Notes: generated by a model not told the origin, from the sequence alone. A stretch of DNA of 64,000 bases from CAZYFH01 sp965197395 (GCA_965197395.1 CBDANB010000007.1:496001-560000); one strand, 5' to 3'. Shown: positions 17,833 to 27,035, counted from the stretch's first letter. Translations and numbers: made by a program.

Positions 17833-19536
17833 CTAACCCCCGGGCTCTGAGACGGCAATCGGGAACTGCGCGCGCGCGTGGCTGATCTGGTCGTCGCGCA
17901 TCGCGTCGGTCCACCCGAGACGGGACCCCATGATGGCGGCGCATCGCCGCAGGCACGCGTCGCCCGGATGTCCCACCGTCCCGACGCCGGTGCGCCGGAA
18001 CAGCACGTCCGTGAGCTGACGTGCCATCTCGTGCTCGACGGCAAAGACGACCTCGGCCTCGATCGACTCACGCGCCGGGGCCAGCGGCCGGCACCCGTCC
18101 GGCTCTCCAGCTGCAGCGCTGACGACCGCGTCGATCTCCGTACCGTAGTGCCGGACGAGATGCTCGGTCGTCTCACGATCGATCAGCGCGGCGTGCCGGT
18201 CGACGGCCTCACGCGTGAATGCGGCGACATCGTCGATCGCGCCCCCCACGAGCGGCGTCTCGGCCGTGCGGCAGCGATCGACGCGTCGGTCGAGTCGCCT
18301 GCAGATCGTCGATGTGGCCAGTTCGGCTAATCGACGGGCGGTCGTGTATTTCGCACCGAGCGCTGACACCATCCCATCGGCGCCGCCGGAGACGCCGTGA
18401 TCGAGCACCTGATAGTCCCCGCTCCCCTGATAGACCCCGGGGCGCAGGCGGCGGGCGGTCAGCGGGTAGATCCCCGCGAACGCATGACGCACATCGGCTC
18501 GCGTCAGTCCGACGGCCGGCAGCGCCCGTCGCACATCGTCGATGAGATCCTGCACGTCGTCGTCGGTCGGGCCGATGCGTGCCAGGTTGGCGTCGAACGG
18601 CCGGTTCGTCGTGCCGATGAGCGAGTGTCCCCGCCACGGGATAACGAACACGTGACGTCCGCCACGATCGATGCGTGCCCCCGACGAGCGACCGGTGGAC
18701 AGCGCCGCGCCGAAGGTGGGCATGATCTGGCGCGTGACGATGTGGGCACCTTGCGCCATGCCGGTCACCCGGTGACGGAGCGGTCCCGCGGAGAACCGAT
18801 CGTTGAGGCGCGGCAGCCACGGCCCGGCGGCATTGGCGACGACCTGGGCGCGGATCTCGAGGGGATCGCCGCGCTCGACGTCCCGCGCGCGCACGCCGAC
18901 CACCCGTGACCCGGTCCGCAGCAGCCCCTCGACGGACACGTAGTTCGCGACCACGGCGCCGTGTTGCGCGGCGGTCTTGAGAAACGCCAGCGTCATCCGT
19001 TCGGAGCTGTGGAGTTGTGATTCGTACAGCACGAAGGCGCCAGTCACATCAGCGCGTTCCGCGAGCGCCGGCGCCCGATGACTCAGCTCCGCACGGCCGT
19101 AGTAGGTACCGGACGCGGGGGCGTTCGGCCCCGGCACCGGATCGGCGGCGCCGCCGAGCAAGGCGTAGAGCCGCATGCCAGAGGCCAGGAACCACCGCCC
19201 ACGGGCCAGACCGGGATAGGTCGGCACGAGGAACGGGACCCACCGGATCAAATGTGGCGCGATGTGCGCGAGGCGCCTGCGCTCTCTGGACGACTCGCGG
19301 ACCTTGTCGAACCGGACTTGCTGCAGGTATCGGATACCGCCGTGCAGCAGTTTCGATGACGCGGCCGACGTCGCACCACCGAAGTCCCCCTGCTCGACCA
19401 GCGCCACTGACAGTCCACGCAGGGCGGCGTCGTGCGCCAGACAGGCTCCCGAAATACCGCCACCGATGACCACGACGTCAAACGTCGTGTCCGTGAGCGC
19501 GGTGAGCGTTCGTCGCAAGGTGTGCCCCTTCAACAC
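17833..19536 (-). CDS. glpD: FAD-dependent glycerol-3-phosphate dehydrogenase
   Basis: The 567-residue flavoprotein oxidises sn-glycerol-3-phosphate to dihydroxyacetone phosphate and passes electrons to quinone. The N-terminal dinucleotide fold shows VVVIGGGISGACLAHDAALRG, the family signature SSKLLHGGIRYL, and later PWRGHSLIGTTNRPFD and FAGIYPL. The C-terminal DAO_C-like helical domain is present. Length is normal for the family. The start is taken at GTG 19536, and an internal start near residue 16 is possible. It is divergent from the membrane glycosyltransferase at 19561 with only 24 bp between the starts. Confidence 0.9.
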   Translation of the reverse strand: MLKGHTLRRTLTALTDTTFDVVVIGGGISGACLAHDAALRGLSVALVEQGDFGGATSAASSKLLHGGIRYLQQVRFDKVRESSRERRRLAHIAPHLIRWVPFLVPTYPGLARGRWFLASGMRLYALLGGAADPVPGPNAPASGTYYGRAELSHRAPALAERADVTGAFVLYESQLHSSERMTLAFLKTAAQHGAVVANYVSVEGLLRTGSRVVGVRARDVERGDPLEIRAQVVANAAGPWLPRLNDRFSAGPLRHRVTGMAQGAHIVTRQIMPTFGAALSTGRSSGARIDRGGRHVFVIPWRGHSLIGTTNRPFDANLARIGPTDDDVQDLIDDVRRALPAVGLTRADVRHAFAGIYPLTARRLRPGVYQGSGDYQVLDHGVSGGADGMVSALGAKYTTARRLAELATSTICRRLDRRVDRCRTAETPLVGGAIDDVAAFTREAVDRHAALIDRETTEHLVRHYGTEIDAVVSAAAGEPDGCRPLAPARESIEAEVVFAVEHEMARQLTDVLFRRTGVGTVGHPGDACLRRCAAIMGSRLGWTDAMRDDQISHARAQFPIAVSEPGG

Positions 19537-19560
19537 TTTCCCGCTGATATAGTATCCCGC

Positions 19561-21420
19561 GTGCAGTCGGCGCCACCGCTACCCGAACGCGTGCCGAGCG
19601 ACGCGTCGTGGTCGGTGACACGAGATCCCGGTCTCCTGATCGTCCTCGTGGCGTTCGTCGGCCTGGCCGCGGCCTCGCTCTCCGTCAACGTCGTCACCAA
19701 GACATACGGCATCAAGGGTGACGAGGCGACCTACGTCGCCATGGCCCAGAGCGTCGCCTACGACGGCGACCTCACCTTCGAGCGGGCCGACCTCGATCGT
19801 TTTTGGCACACCTATCAGAGCGGCCCGGAAGGCATCTTCCTGAAACGCGCCGAAGGACCCGCCACGCGTGGCGACCCGCTGTTCTTTGCGAAGGCCTTCA
19901 TCTATCCGCTGATCGCCGCCCCGTTCACGCGTCTGGCCGGGCTCAACGGCCTGTTGTTCCTCAACGTCCTCCTGCTCGCGGGGGTCTTCGTGTGCGCGTA
20001 TCTGTTCGCCTCCGCACGACTGCCGAGCCCGGCGGCGTTGCTGATCGCGTCCGGGTTTCTCGCCGCCTCGATTGCGCCGTTGTACGCCGTCTACCTCACC
20101 TCGGACACCTTCAACTTCGCCCTCGCCTTCTTCGCGTACTTTTGCTGGCTCTACAAGGACGTCGCCGGCGCGCCTCCCCGGCCGGCCTGGCTGCGCGGCA
20201 CGGCTTCGAACCTCGTGGCGGCGCTCCTGCTGGGCCTGGCGACGTTTTCGAAGCTGACGAATGCCCCGCTGATCGCGCCGGTCGTGGCGCTCGCCTGGTG
20301 GCGCCGACGCTACGCGCACGGCGCCGTCATCGGCGCGGTGTGGGCCGCAGCGGTCCTCGGCTGTTTTGCGGCGAATGCAGCGATCACCGGAGACTTCAAC
20401 TATCAGGGCGGGGCCCACCGTCGGACGATCTATGGCGAATTCCCGTTCGAGTCGGATGCGCCCGCATTCGACGACCTCGGCGTATCCATCAGCTCGAGCG
20501 CCACGGAGATGGTCACGGCGGCGACCACGTTCGAAGGCTCCCCGTCGGCGCTCGTCCGGCAATTCGGCCACAACGCCCTGTACTTCATGGTCGGCCGTCA
20601 CTTCGGACTGGTGCCGTACTACTTCCCCGGTGTGGTCATCCTCGCGTGGGCGCTCTGGCGGCGGCGCGACCTCGTCGCCTGGCAAGTGCTGATCGCCGGC
20701 GCGGTCGGCATGACCGCGTTGGGGTTTCTGGTGTTCTTTCCCAACACCTGGTCGGGTGGGGGCGGGCCACCCGGCAACCGCTATTTCCTCGCGATCTACC
20801 CAGCGCTGTTCTTCCTGCTGCCGGCAGCGCGGTCCCTCGCCCCGGCGATCGTGCTCTGGGTCGGCGGCGCCCTCTTCGCGGCGCCGGCCCTCATCGATCC
20901 GTTCGTGGCCGCCGACCGCCCCTGGCTCCTCGCCGAGCAGGGTCCCCTCCGCGCGTTGCCGGTCGAGCTGACCATGGTGAACGACCTCCCGATCCGTCTC
21001 GACCAGGGCCGGTCGCGCATCCAATACCCGACCGACCCGCCACTGCTCCTCTATTTTCTCGATCAGAACGCGACCCGACCGGAGGAACCTGGCATCTGGG
21101 TGAAGGGCCGCGCCCGGGCCGACATCATCGTCCGAGTCGCGCCCCCACTTGCCGGCCTGGAGATCTCGCTGACGGCACCCATCGACAACCGCGTGACGGT
21201 GACGGTGGATGGCGACACCCAGACCGCCGACGTGACGCCGAACGCGGTGACGCGGCTATCGTTCCCGGTCGGCGGGGTGCACGCGCGGGGCGCGCAGAAC
21301 TTCGTGCTGTCGGTCACGACCAGCGACGGGTTCGTGCCCCGCCTGCGGAATCGCGGGTCGCGTGACTCGCGCTTCCTCGGGGTCGCGATGGAGCTGTCGC
21401 CGCGTGTCGCCGGCAGGTAG
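19561..21420 (+). CDS. GT39-like polytopic membrane glycosyltransferase
   Basis: The 619-residue protein has a first membrane helix followed by KTYGIKGDEATYVAMAQSV, the acidic DE loop expected in GT39/GT83 enzymes. About ten more helices and a soluble beta-rich C-terminal domain (residues about 480-619) follow. It is predicted to glycosylate lipid or protein acceptors outside the membrane from polyprenyl-phosphate sugars. GTG 19561 is chosen because earlier in-frame codons lie inside glpD on the other strand and encode polar residues. No clear ribosome binding site is visible. Confidence 0.78.
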   Translation: MQSAPPLPERVPSDASWSVTRDPGLLIVLVAFVGLAAASLSVNVVTKTYGIKGDEATYVAMAQSVAYDGDLTFERADLDRFWHTYQSGPEGIFLKRAEGPATRGDPLFFAKAFIYPLIAAPFTRLAGLNGLLFLNVLLLAGVFVCAYLFASARLPSPAALLIASGFLAASIAPLYAVYLTSDTFNFALAFFAYFCWLYKDVAGAPPRPAWLRGTASNLVAALLLGLATFSKLTNAPLIAPVVALAWWRRRYAHGAVIGAVWAAAVLGCFAANAAITGDFNYQGGAHRRTIYGEFPFESDAPAFDDLGVSISSSATEMVTAATTFEGSPSALVRQFGHNALYFMVGRHFGLVPYYFPGVVILAWALWRRRDLVAWQVLIAGAVGMTALGFLVFFPNTWSGGGGPPGNRYFLAIYPALFFLLPAARSLAPAIVLWVGGALFAAPALIDPFVAADRPWLLAEQGPLRALPVELTMVNDLPIRLDQGRSRIQYPTDPPLLLYFLDQNATRPEEPGIWVKGRARADIIVRVAPPLAGLEISLTAPIDNRVTVTVDGDTQTADVTPNAVTRLSFPVGGVHARGAQNFVLSVTTSDGFVPRLRNRGSRDSRFLGVAMELSPRVAGR

Positions 21421-21470
21421 GCTGAGATGCGGCACGAAACGGGAGTTTTGTACCCGGCCGCGTGGGGCTC

Positions 21471-21488
21471 GGGGCGAAGCCCCGTCTA
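21471..21488 (-). repeat. GGGGC-TTC-GCCCC hairpin repeat, copy 1
   Basis: On the minus strand, three bases after the barrel gene stop codon, lies TAGACGGGGCTTCGCCCC. It can fold as a 5-bp GC stem with a three-base TTC loop. Near-identical copies occur at 31384 and 31484. There is no T tract, so it is not a classical intrinsic terminator. Confidence 0.55.
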
Positions 21489-21491
21489 ATT

Positions 21492-22373
21492 CTAGAACCG
21501 CAGCCGCAGCCCACCGCCGGTCTGAAACCCGCCCACCGACAGCGAGACAGCCGGCGAGATGGTCGACGGGAGCGTGACGGACACCGCCGCGTAGCGGACG
21601 AGGAAGCCGAGCCCGACGGTCGCGGTCGGCATGAAGGTGACGTCGGCGCCGATGTGACCACCGACGCCGTTGCGACGGTGCTCGCCCGTGTCGACCGCAA
21701 CCGCGACCGTGGCAAACGGCGGACCACCGGTCTCACGCGCGGTGACGTGGGTCACAAGCCCCTGTGTGACACTGAAGAACGAGGGGCCGCCAAAGACCGC
21801 GATGTCGAGGCGGTCGTCGAACGGCACGGGCAGGACCCACGCGGCCGACACATGGGTCGCGCGCTCACGGTGCAGGAGCTGGAAGGTCCGGTGCAGGAGC
21901 TGGAAGGTCTGGGGATCGACAGTGCGAGCCTGGTTGAACCGGAGCGGGTGGGGGACCGACCCGTTCACGACGGCGGCATCGGCTCCGTTGAGCTGAGTGT
22001 ACGACGCACCGACCTCCAGCTGCCGCCACATCCGAATCCGTCCACCGACATCGACGAGCGACCCGCCCTCGATCTCCTGCCGCGTCCGAAACGTCGCGTC
22101 CTCGCCATAGGCACGAACGCTCAGCGTCTCTCGCACCGACTGCGTGCCGGCCTGGAAGGCCCCGTTGACGTGCAGCGTCAGGCGTCCGCTCAGCGGCCCC
22201 CACGGGCTCGGGGCGGCCTGCTCGTCCGTCTGGGCCCCGGCGCGCGGCTGTTGAGCACGATCGCCGGCGCTGCTGGGAGGCGGCTGCGCCTCGACGGGCG
22301 CTGCAAACGCCGCCGCCGCGACACTGACCAGGAGGCAGCATGCACATGCACGCCGCGTCGCGCTCGGGGTCAT
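21492..22373 (-). CDS. Secreted protein, predicted outer-membrane beta-barrel
   Basis: The 293-residue protein has a signal peptide ending near VEAQ. A Pro/Ala/Gln-rich linker follows, then alternating polar and hydrophobic beta strands (LTLHVNGAFQAG, LEVGASYTQL, VGLGFLVRYA), finishing with GGGLRLRF and a terminal Phe as in BAM-assembled barrels. No specific family recognised. Around 21879-21920 the sequence TFQLLHR is present twice in tandem because of a 21-bp in-frame duplication. The start overlaps the stop of the upstream GDSL lipoprotein gene (ATGA), implying coupled expression. Confidence 0.72.
   Translation of the reverse strand: MTPSATRRACACCLLVSVAAAAFAAPVEAQPPPSSAGDRAQQPRAGAQTDEQAAPSPWGPLSGRLTLHVNGAFQAGTQSVRETLSVRAYGEDATFRTRQEIEGGSLVDVGGRIRMWRQLEVGASYTQLNGADAAVVNGSVPHPLRFNQARTVDPQTFQLLHRTFQLLHRERATHVSAAWVLPVPFDDRLDIAVFGGPSFFSVTQGLVTHVTARETGGPPFATVAVAVDTGEHRRNGVGGHIGADVTFMPTATVGLGFLVRYAAVSVTLPSTISPAVSLSVGGFQTGGGLRLRF
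21879..21920. repeat. 21-bp in-frame tandem duplication
   Basis: Two adjacent, nearly identical 21-bp units (plus strand core GTGCAGGAGCTGGAAGGTC) lie inside the barrel gene. They duplicate seven residues, TFQLLHR, without breaking the frame. Unit boundaries are approximate. Confidence 0.8.
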
Positions 22374-23512
22374 CGCCCACCCCTAGGAACCCGCCGCTCA
22401 GGCGGCGCGGCCGGCGTGACATCGCCCGGCACGGCGGCCATGGCGAGCGACGGTTCGATCGTCGTGTCATAGCGTTCGACAATCGGCGCCGCAAACGCAT
22501 CGGCCACTAGCTGGTAGCCCTCGGCCGTCGGATGCAAGCCGTCATCACCGAGGCATGGCATGGGATCGGGGTTGCCGTGCGACGACTGGACACGTCGCGC
22601 CGATTGCACCGCGCACTGGCCGTTCTGAATGATCGAAAAGACGTCGATGAGCTGCGTCCCCCGTCGCGCGGCGATCGACCGGATCTGGCTGTTGTAGCCA
22701 GGGACGGAATCCGCTGAACCGGTACCGCGTTGCGGCGGAATCGTCGCGAGAAACACGTCCGCGCCGACGGCGATCGCGGCAATCACCATCGACTCGATCG
22801 CGCTGGCCGCCGCGCTCGCCCCGTTGCCCGAGATCAAGTCGAGATCGTTGGTCCCTTCCATGAGCAGCACGACGTCCGGCTGGTGCACTCCGAGGAGACT
22901 CTGGAACCGTGAGACCGCCTCGGACGCTTGCTCACCGGGCAGGCCCGCGTTGATGACTTCGATGAACTGTGTCAGGTAACGCTGCGCCAGATGGATCTGC
23001 AACCGGAAGGGATACGATCGCAATGGATCGAGCTGCACCGCACCCGCGATCGGTTGCGCGACCACCCCCGCTGTCAAGCTGTCACCGAAGGCCAGGAACC
23101 GCGTCGCCGCAAGCTGCGGCGGTGCCAGCACCACGACCGACAGACTGCAGGCGCTGGTCTGCTGCAACGCATCTGAGGCGCTGCAGACGACAGTGGTCGT
23201 GCCGATATCGAACGCGCTTCCGGACTCCGGGCTACAACTCTGTTCGACCGGGGCCTGCCCACCGGTCACGAGTGCCTCGCCGTAGGCCACCAGGACCGCC
23301 TGACCATCGAACGACTGCGTCATCGCGCTCGGAGGGCATGCGACCGCCAGCTCCCCGACCTTGTCGGAGGGCAACGGCGACGGGGTGAGCGGCGGCACGA
23401 CGGATCCCTCTTGGCACGCAGACGACCAGAGGAGAGCCGCGACGCAAACCGTAGCGCTCCCGAGTGAGAGAGTGTTCGAGGCGGGCCAACGCATCGACAA
23501 AGGACGCGGCAT
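22370..23512 (-). CDS. SGNH/GDSL lipoprotein with HYR-like domain
   Basis: From ATG 23512 the product has 380 residues: signal peptide with lipobox-like LLWSSAC, then a Cys-containing beta domain resembling HYR modules (residues about 45-130). A complete GDSL hydrolase follows: FGDSLTAG, NAGLPGEQ, MEGTNDLD and DDGLHPTAEGY. HYR domains act in extracellular adhesion. The ribosome binding site AGAAGG lies 4 bases before ATG 23512. That start shares the CATG at 23510-23513 with the start of the divergent gene. Downstream the stop overlaps the barrel gene. Confidence 0.83.
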   Translation of the reverse strand: MPRPLSMRWPASNTLSLGSATVCVAALLWSSACQEGSVVPPLTPSPLPSDKVGELAVACPPSAMTQSFDGQAVLVAYGEALVTGGQAPVEQSCSPESGSAFDIGTTTVVCSASDALQQTSACSLSVVVLAPPQLAATRFLAFGDSLTAGVVAQPIAGAVQLDPLRSYPFRLQIHLAQRYLTQFIEVINAGLPGEQASEAVSRFQSLLGVHQPDVVLLMEGTNDLDLISGNGASAAASAIESMVIAAIAVGADVFLATIPPQRGTGSADSVPGYNSQIRSIAARRGTQLIDVFSIIQNGQCAVQSARRVQSSHGNPDPMPCLGDDGLHPTAEGYQLVADAFAAPIVERYDTTIEPSLAMAAVPGDVTPAAPPERRVPRGGR

Positions 23513-24596
23513 GGTACCTTCTGACCAGATGGCGGTCAATCTCGGCGCCGCCGGCGTCGGCCTCAACCGGGGACGCGCGTGGCGCCACGGGCGCGCGCGC
23601 CGCGCGGCGATCTGCCTCGCGCTCATGACACTCGCGTGTCAGCCAGCTCTGGACCCACAGCTCGCCGTGCGGTTCGCGGCCGCGTGCGCCGAGCTGGCCG
23701 CCAACGCGGGCAGTCAAGGGTCCGCCGTCGTGGCCGGGCTCGACGGCTGGTACTTCGCGGCCGACGAGCTGGAGCGACTTGGCGCCACAGGCGACGGCGC
23801 GGCTGGCGACGATGCGCTGTCGGCCGTCGTCTCCGTGCACCGCCAGCTCCAGGCCGCCGGGACCGCCCTCCTGGTCGTCCCCGTGCCGCCCAAGAGCATC
23901 GTGTATGCGGACAGGCTCGCGGCTGACCTCGAGGTCCCGATTCCGGTTCCGCGGCTCGACCACGCGCTCCGGGATCGCTACACGCGTCTCGGAGACGCCG
24001 GCGTCGACGTCCTTGACCTCACGCGCCGTTTCATTCGGGATCGGTTTCATCCCGAGGGCCCCCTGTATTGCCGTCAAGACTCCCGATGGTCCAGCACGGG
24101 GTGTGTCGTGGCGGCCGCGGCCATTGGCGAGCGGGTCGCGGCGACGCCGGCGCTCGCCGGCATCACGGCTCGCCAGTTCGAGCGCGTCTGGTACTCGAGC
24201 CCCATCCGGGGCGACCTCTGGGTCGCGCTTGGCGCCGGGGGCGACCCAACAAGACCACGCGGGAGGCCGGCGCCCGAGGAGCTCCGGTTTCGCGCAATCG
24301 TCCAGCCCACAGCCGGCGAGTGGATCGCGGCGGCGACCGAACCGCAGAGCCCGATCGCGCTCGTCGGCGACGGCCATACGCTGGTCTTTCATGCGGGGGG
24401 GGAGTACCACGTGTCGGGAGCGGGGCTGGCGGATCAGCTTGCGTGGGAGCTCGGGATCCCGGTGGCCCTCGAGTCGACGCCCACGTGGGACCCTGGGACG
24501 AATCGCGACGACGCGGTCGACCGGACGGCCGCACTGCCGTCTCCGCAGACTCGACTCGTCATCTGGGTGTTCGCCGCGACACGCCTGCTCGACTGA
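23511..24596 (+). CDS. AlgJ/AlgX-like SGNH protein with apparently lost catalytic residues
   Basis: The 361-residue secreted protein carries a lipobox-like LMTLAC after the hydrophobic segment and the AlgJ-type opening GLDGWYFAADELERL. AlgJ/AlgX proteins O-acetylate exopolysaccharide using a DxH pair and a GDS Ser. Here the equivalents read DSRWS (His replaced by Arg, residue 192) and GDGHT (Ser replaced by Gly, residue 288). The protein is therefore probably a non-catalytic homologue. AAAGGA lies 6-7 bases before ATG 23511, which favours it over ATG 23529. The neighbouring SGNH lipoprotein is divergent. Confidence 0.78.
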   Translation: MVPSDQMAVNLGAAGVGLNRGRAWRHGRARRAAICLALMTLACQPALDPQLAVRFAAACAELAANAGSQGSAVVAGLDGWYFAADELERLGATGDGAAGDDALSAVVSVHRQLQAAGTALLVVPVPPKSIVYADRLAADLEVPIPVPRLDHALRDRYTRLGDAGVDVLDLTRRFIRDRFHPEGPLYCRQDSRWSSTGCVVAAAAIGERVAATPALAGITARQFERVWYSSPIRGDLWVALGAGGDPTRPRGRPAPEELRFRAIVQPTAGEWIAAATEPQSPIALVGDGHTLVFHAGGEYHVSGAGLADQLAWELGIPVALESTPTWDPGTNRDDAVDRTAALPSPQTRLVIWVFAATRLLD

Positions 24597-24612
24597 TCAC
24601 TGATCACTGATC
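24592..24612 (+). repeat. Three tandem ACTGATC heptamers
   Basis: ACTGATC is repeated three times without spacing, and the first unit contains the stop codon (TGA 24594-24596) of the AlgJ-like gene. The array lies between convergent genes. It contains overlapping TGATCA palindromes but no terminator signature. Confidence 0.75.
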
Positions 24613-24637
24613 AATGACCAGCGGCGACGACCCGGCG

Positions 24638-25648
24638 TCAGGCCGGGGCTGTCGTGGAGACGTCGCGTTCGTCGGCCCGGTCGGGATCCTCGGCGCCCGC
24701 CGCGTCGAGGACATCGCGGACGACGTAGATCGGCTTGCTCTGCGACTCGTGGTAGGTCCGCGCCTGCATCTCCGCGAGCAGCCCCAGCGTGACGAGCTGC
24801 ATACCGGCAAACAGCAGCAGGATACCGAGCAGGAGCAACGGTCGGTCACCGATCGCTTGCCCCGCCACCATCCGAACGTACGCGAGATACCCGAGGATGA
24901 CGAAACCGCCGAGGCCCATCAGCAAGCCCGGCGGACCGAACATGTGGAGCGGCCGGGTCGAGTAGTTCAGCAAGAACTTCACCGTCACCAGGTCCAGCAC
25001 GAGCGGTACCGTTCGCGACAGGCCAATGCCATACTTCGACTCGCCGAACCGCCTCGGTCGATGGTGGACGACCATCTCCACGATCCGCACGCCCTGTTCG
25101 CTCGCGATGGCCGGGATCAGACGATGCATCTCGCCGTAGAGGCGCAGCGGCTTGATGACCTCGCTGCGAAACACCTTGAGTGAGCACCCCGAGTCGTGCA
25201 GCCGCACTCCGGTGGTCCGGGCGATCAACCAGTTGGCCACCATCGACGGGAGCCGCCGAATCCACGAGTCCTTGCGGTCGCGCCGCCAGCCGCAGACGAT
25301 GTCGTACCCCTCATCCAGCTTGCCGATCATCGCGGGAATGTCGGCCGGGTCGTTCTGCAGATCGCCGTCGGAGGTCACAATATAGCGACCGCGCGCGCGC
25401 GCGAACCCGGCCGAGAACGCCGCCGTCTGCCCGAAGTTGCGTCGCAGCCGAATGACCCGTACGTGGGGATCGCCGGCGTGCAGATCGGCGAGGATCCCAT
25501 AGGTGTCGTCTGTACTGCCGTCGTCGACGAGGATGAGCTCGTAGGACTGACCTGACGCCCCGAGCGTCTCGGTCAGCTCTCGATGAAGTTCTGAAAGACT
25601 GGGGGCCTCGTTCCGCAGGGGTATGACGACCGAAATGTCAGGTGACAT
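24638..25648 (-). CDS. GT2 polyprenyl-phosphate glycosyltransferase (GtrB/ArnC/DPM1-like)
   Basis: The 336-residue enzyme has a GT-A domain with SVVIPLRNEAPSL, LVDDGSTDDT, SDGDLQNDP (metal-binding DxD-type motif) and RRDRKDS. Two C-terminal membrane helices (about residues 235-300) follow. This is the layout of enzymes that load glucose, mannose or aminoarabinose from a nucleotide onto polyprenyl phosphate, feeding GT39 transferases such as those nearby. It starts 14 bp after the DedA-family gene stop on the same strand, so the pair is probably an operon. Confidence 0.88.
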   Translation of the reverse strand: MSPDISVVIPLRNEAPSLSELHRELTETLGASGQSYELILVDDGSTDDTYGILADLHAGDPHVRVIRLRRNFGQTAAFSAGFARARGRYIVTSDGDLQNDPADIPAMIGKLDEGYDIVCGWRRDRKDSWIRRLPSMVANWLIARTTGVRLHDSGCSLKVFRSEVIKPLRLYGEMHRLIPAIASEQGVRIVEMVVHHRPRRFGESKYGIGLSRTVPLVLDLVTVKFLLNYSTRPLHMFGPPGLLMGLGGFVILGYLAYVRMVAGQAIGDRPLLLLGILLLFAGMQLVTLGLLAEMQARTYHESQSKPIYVVRDVLDAAGAEDPDRADERDVSTTAPA

Positions 25649-25662
25649 GAACGAGCACCAGA

Positions 25663-26271
25663 TTATAGATCGGCGCTCGATACCGCCTCCCGCCGGCGGC
25701 GCCAGACCACGTAGACGATGCCGCCCGCGAGCACCGCGACGGCCAGCGCGATCGACACCACTCGCCCGTTGGTCTGGATGAACGCAATCGCGTCGTCGCC
25801 GTACCGTACGGCGACCGCGGCTTCGACAAAGTAGCGGAACCCTCGGCCACCGGCCACGGCAATGGCAAACTGCCAGGCCGGGACGCGGGAGACGCCGGCG
25901 AGCACGACGAACACCTTGAACGGCGCCGGTGGCGGCAGGATCGCCGGCACCACGACGGCCAGCACGCCGTAGCGCTGTGACAAGGCCATCGCCTGCTCGA
26001 GCCGCCGCCCGCCGAAGCGCCGGCGCACGAGCGCGTCACCCCCCTTGCGGCCAAGGGCGTACAGCACGAGGCAACCGGCGATGGAGCCAAGCGTCGCCAT
26101 CGTCGCGTAGTACATCCACCTCCCCTTGTCCTGGATGACCATCGTCACGACGAGCAGATCATTGATCTCGGGCAGCGACAGGAAAGACGAGTCGAGGAAG
26201 GCGACGATGAACAGGCCGGGGCCGCCGATGGAGGCGGCGAAGACCTGAATCCAGCTAACGATACGAGACAC
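25663..26271 (-). CDS. DedA/VTT-family (YqaA-like) membrane protein
   Basis: The 202-residue protein has an N-terminal re-entrant-like segment with FLDSSFLSLPEINDLLVV. It then has the VTT-domain pattern GSIAGCLVLYALGRKGG and a C-terminal pair of helices. DedA-family proteins act in membrane lipid homeostasis, and some move undecaprenyl phosphate or phosphatidylethanolamine across the membrane. That fits its coupling to a polyprenyl-phosphate glycosyltransferase. Specific substrate not determinable. Confidence 0.83.
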   Translation of the reverse strand: MSRIVSWIQVFAASIGGPGLFIVAFLDSSFLSLPEINDLLVVTMVIQDKGRWMYYATMATLGSIAGCLVLYALGRKGGDALVRRRFGGRRLEQAMALSQRYGVLAVVVPAILPPPAPFKVFVVLAGVSRVPAWQFAIAVAGGRGFRYFVEAAVAVRYGDDAIAFIQTNGRVVSIALAVAVLAGGIVYVVWRRRREAVSSADL

Positions 26272-26330
26272 GGGCGCAGGGATTATATCCGCGCGCGTTG
26301 ACGCCCGACAGGCGTCTTAGGTCGTAGGGT

Positions 26331-27035
26331 CTAGAACTTCACCTGCAACGTCACCTGCCCGGTCACGCCTCCGAGGTCGATCGCGTCCTCGAGAAAATCG
26401 TTCTCGATACCGACGATGCCGTTCACCTCCTGATAACGCACTTCGGCGCCCACCGCGTACCGGTCACCGAACGGCACCCTGACACCGCCGAGGAGGACAC
26501 CGCCCACATCGGAGCCTTCAGCGACGAAGCGATCGCGGAACACGCTGAAGTCCCTGAAATCGACGAAGTCGCCGACCTCGCTATACCGCCAGCGATACAG
26601 ACCGACGCCGCCACCGAAGTACGGCTGAAACGCCGCGCCCAACCCGAAGGGGAACACCTGCAGGGTCGCGGTGACCGGCACGACCTGGAGCGTGAACTCC
26701 TGGAAGATCTCCGAGCCGTCGATGTTCACGAACTGGTCGTAGACGCTCGGCACGGTTCGCCGGTAGTACCCAAGCCCCACGCTCGTCTCGAAGTACTCGC
26801 CGAGCGCGACGTTCCACGACCCGCCGAACGTGGCGTTGTTGAAGTCCGAGAGGTCGAACGCAAAGAGCGTCTGGTTCTCGAGCACGGCGTCGTGGTCGAT
26901 GCGCGAATCGGCTGCACGGACCGCGAAGTACCCGGCGCCGAGCGTGACTGACTGCTGCGCCGTCGCGGGTCGGCTCTGAATGAAGAAGAAGACGAAGACA
27001 ATCGCGATGACCCGTCCGGCACGCATCCGCAGCAT
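26331..27035 (-). CDS. Secreted protein, predicted outer-membrane beta-barrel
   Basis: From ATG 27035 the product has 234 residues: a signal peptide ending near ATAQ, then about eight to ten amphipathic strands (VTLGAGYFAVR, TSVGLGYYRR, FQPYFGGGVGLYRWRYS, YAVGAEVRYQEV). It ends VTGQVTLQVKF with a C-terminal Phe. It resembles small eight-stranded barrel proteins of unknown role. A much longer in-frame extension upstream of 27035 is Arg-rich and unstructured and was rejected. Confidence 0.78.
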   Translation of the reverse strand: MLRMRAGRVIAIVFVFFFIQSRPATAQQSVTLGAGYFAVRAADSRIDHDAVLENQTLFAFDLSDFNNATFGGSWNVALGEYFETSVGLGYYRRTVPSVYDQFVNIDGSEIFQEFTLQVVPVTATLQVFPFGLGAAFQPYFGGGVGLYRWRYSEVGDFVDFRDFSVFRDRFVAEGSDVGGVLLGGVRVPFGDRYAVGAEVRYQEVNGIVGIENDFLEDAIDLGGVTGQVTLQVKF

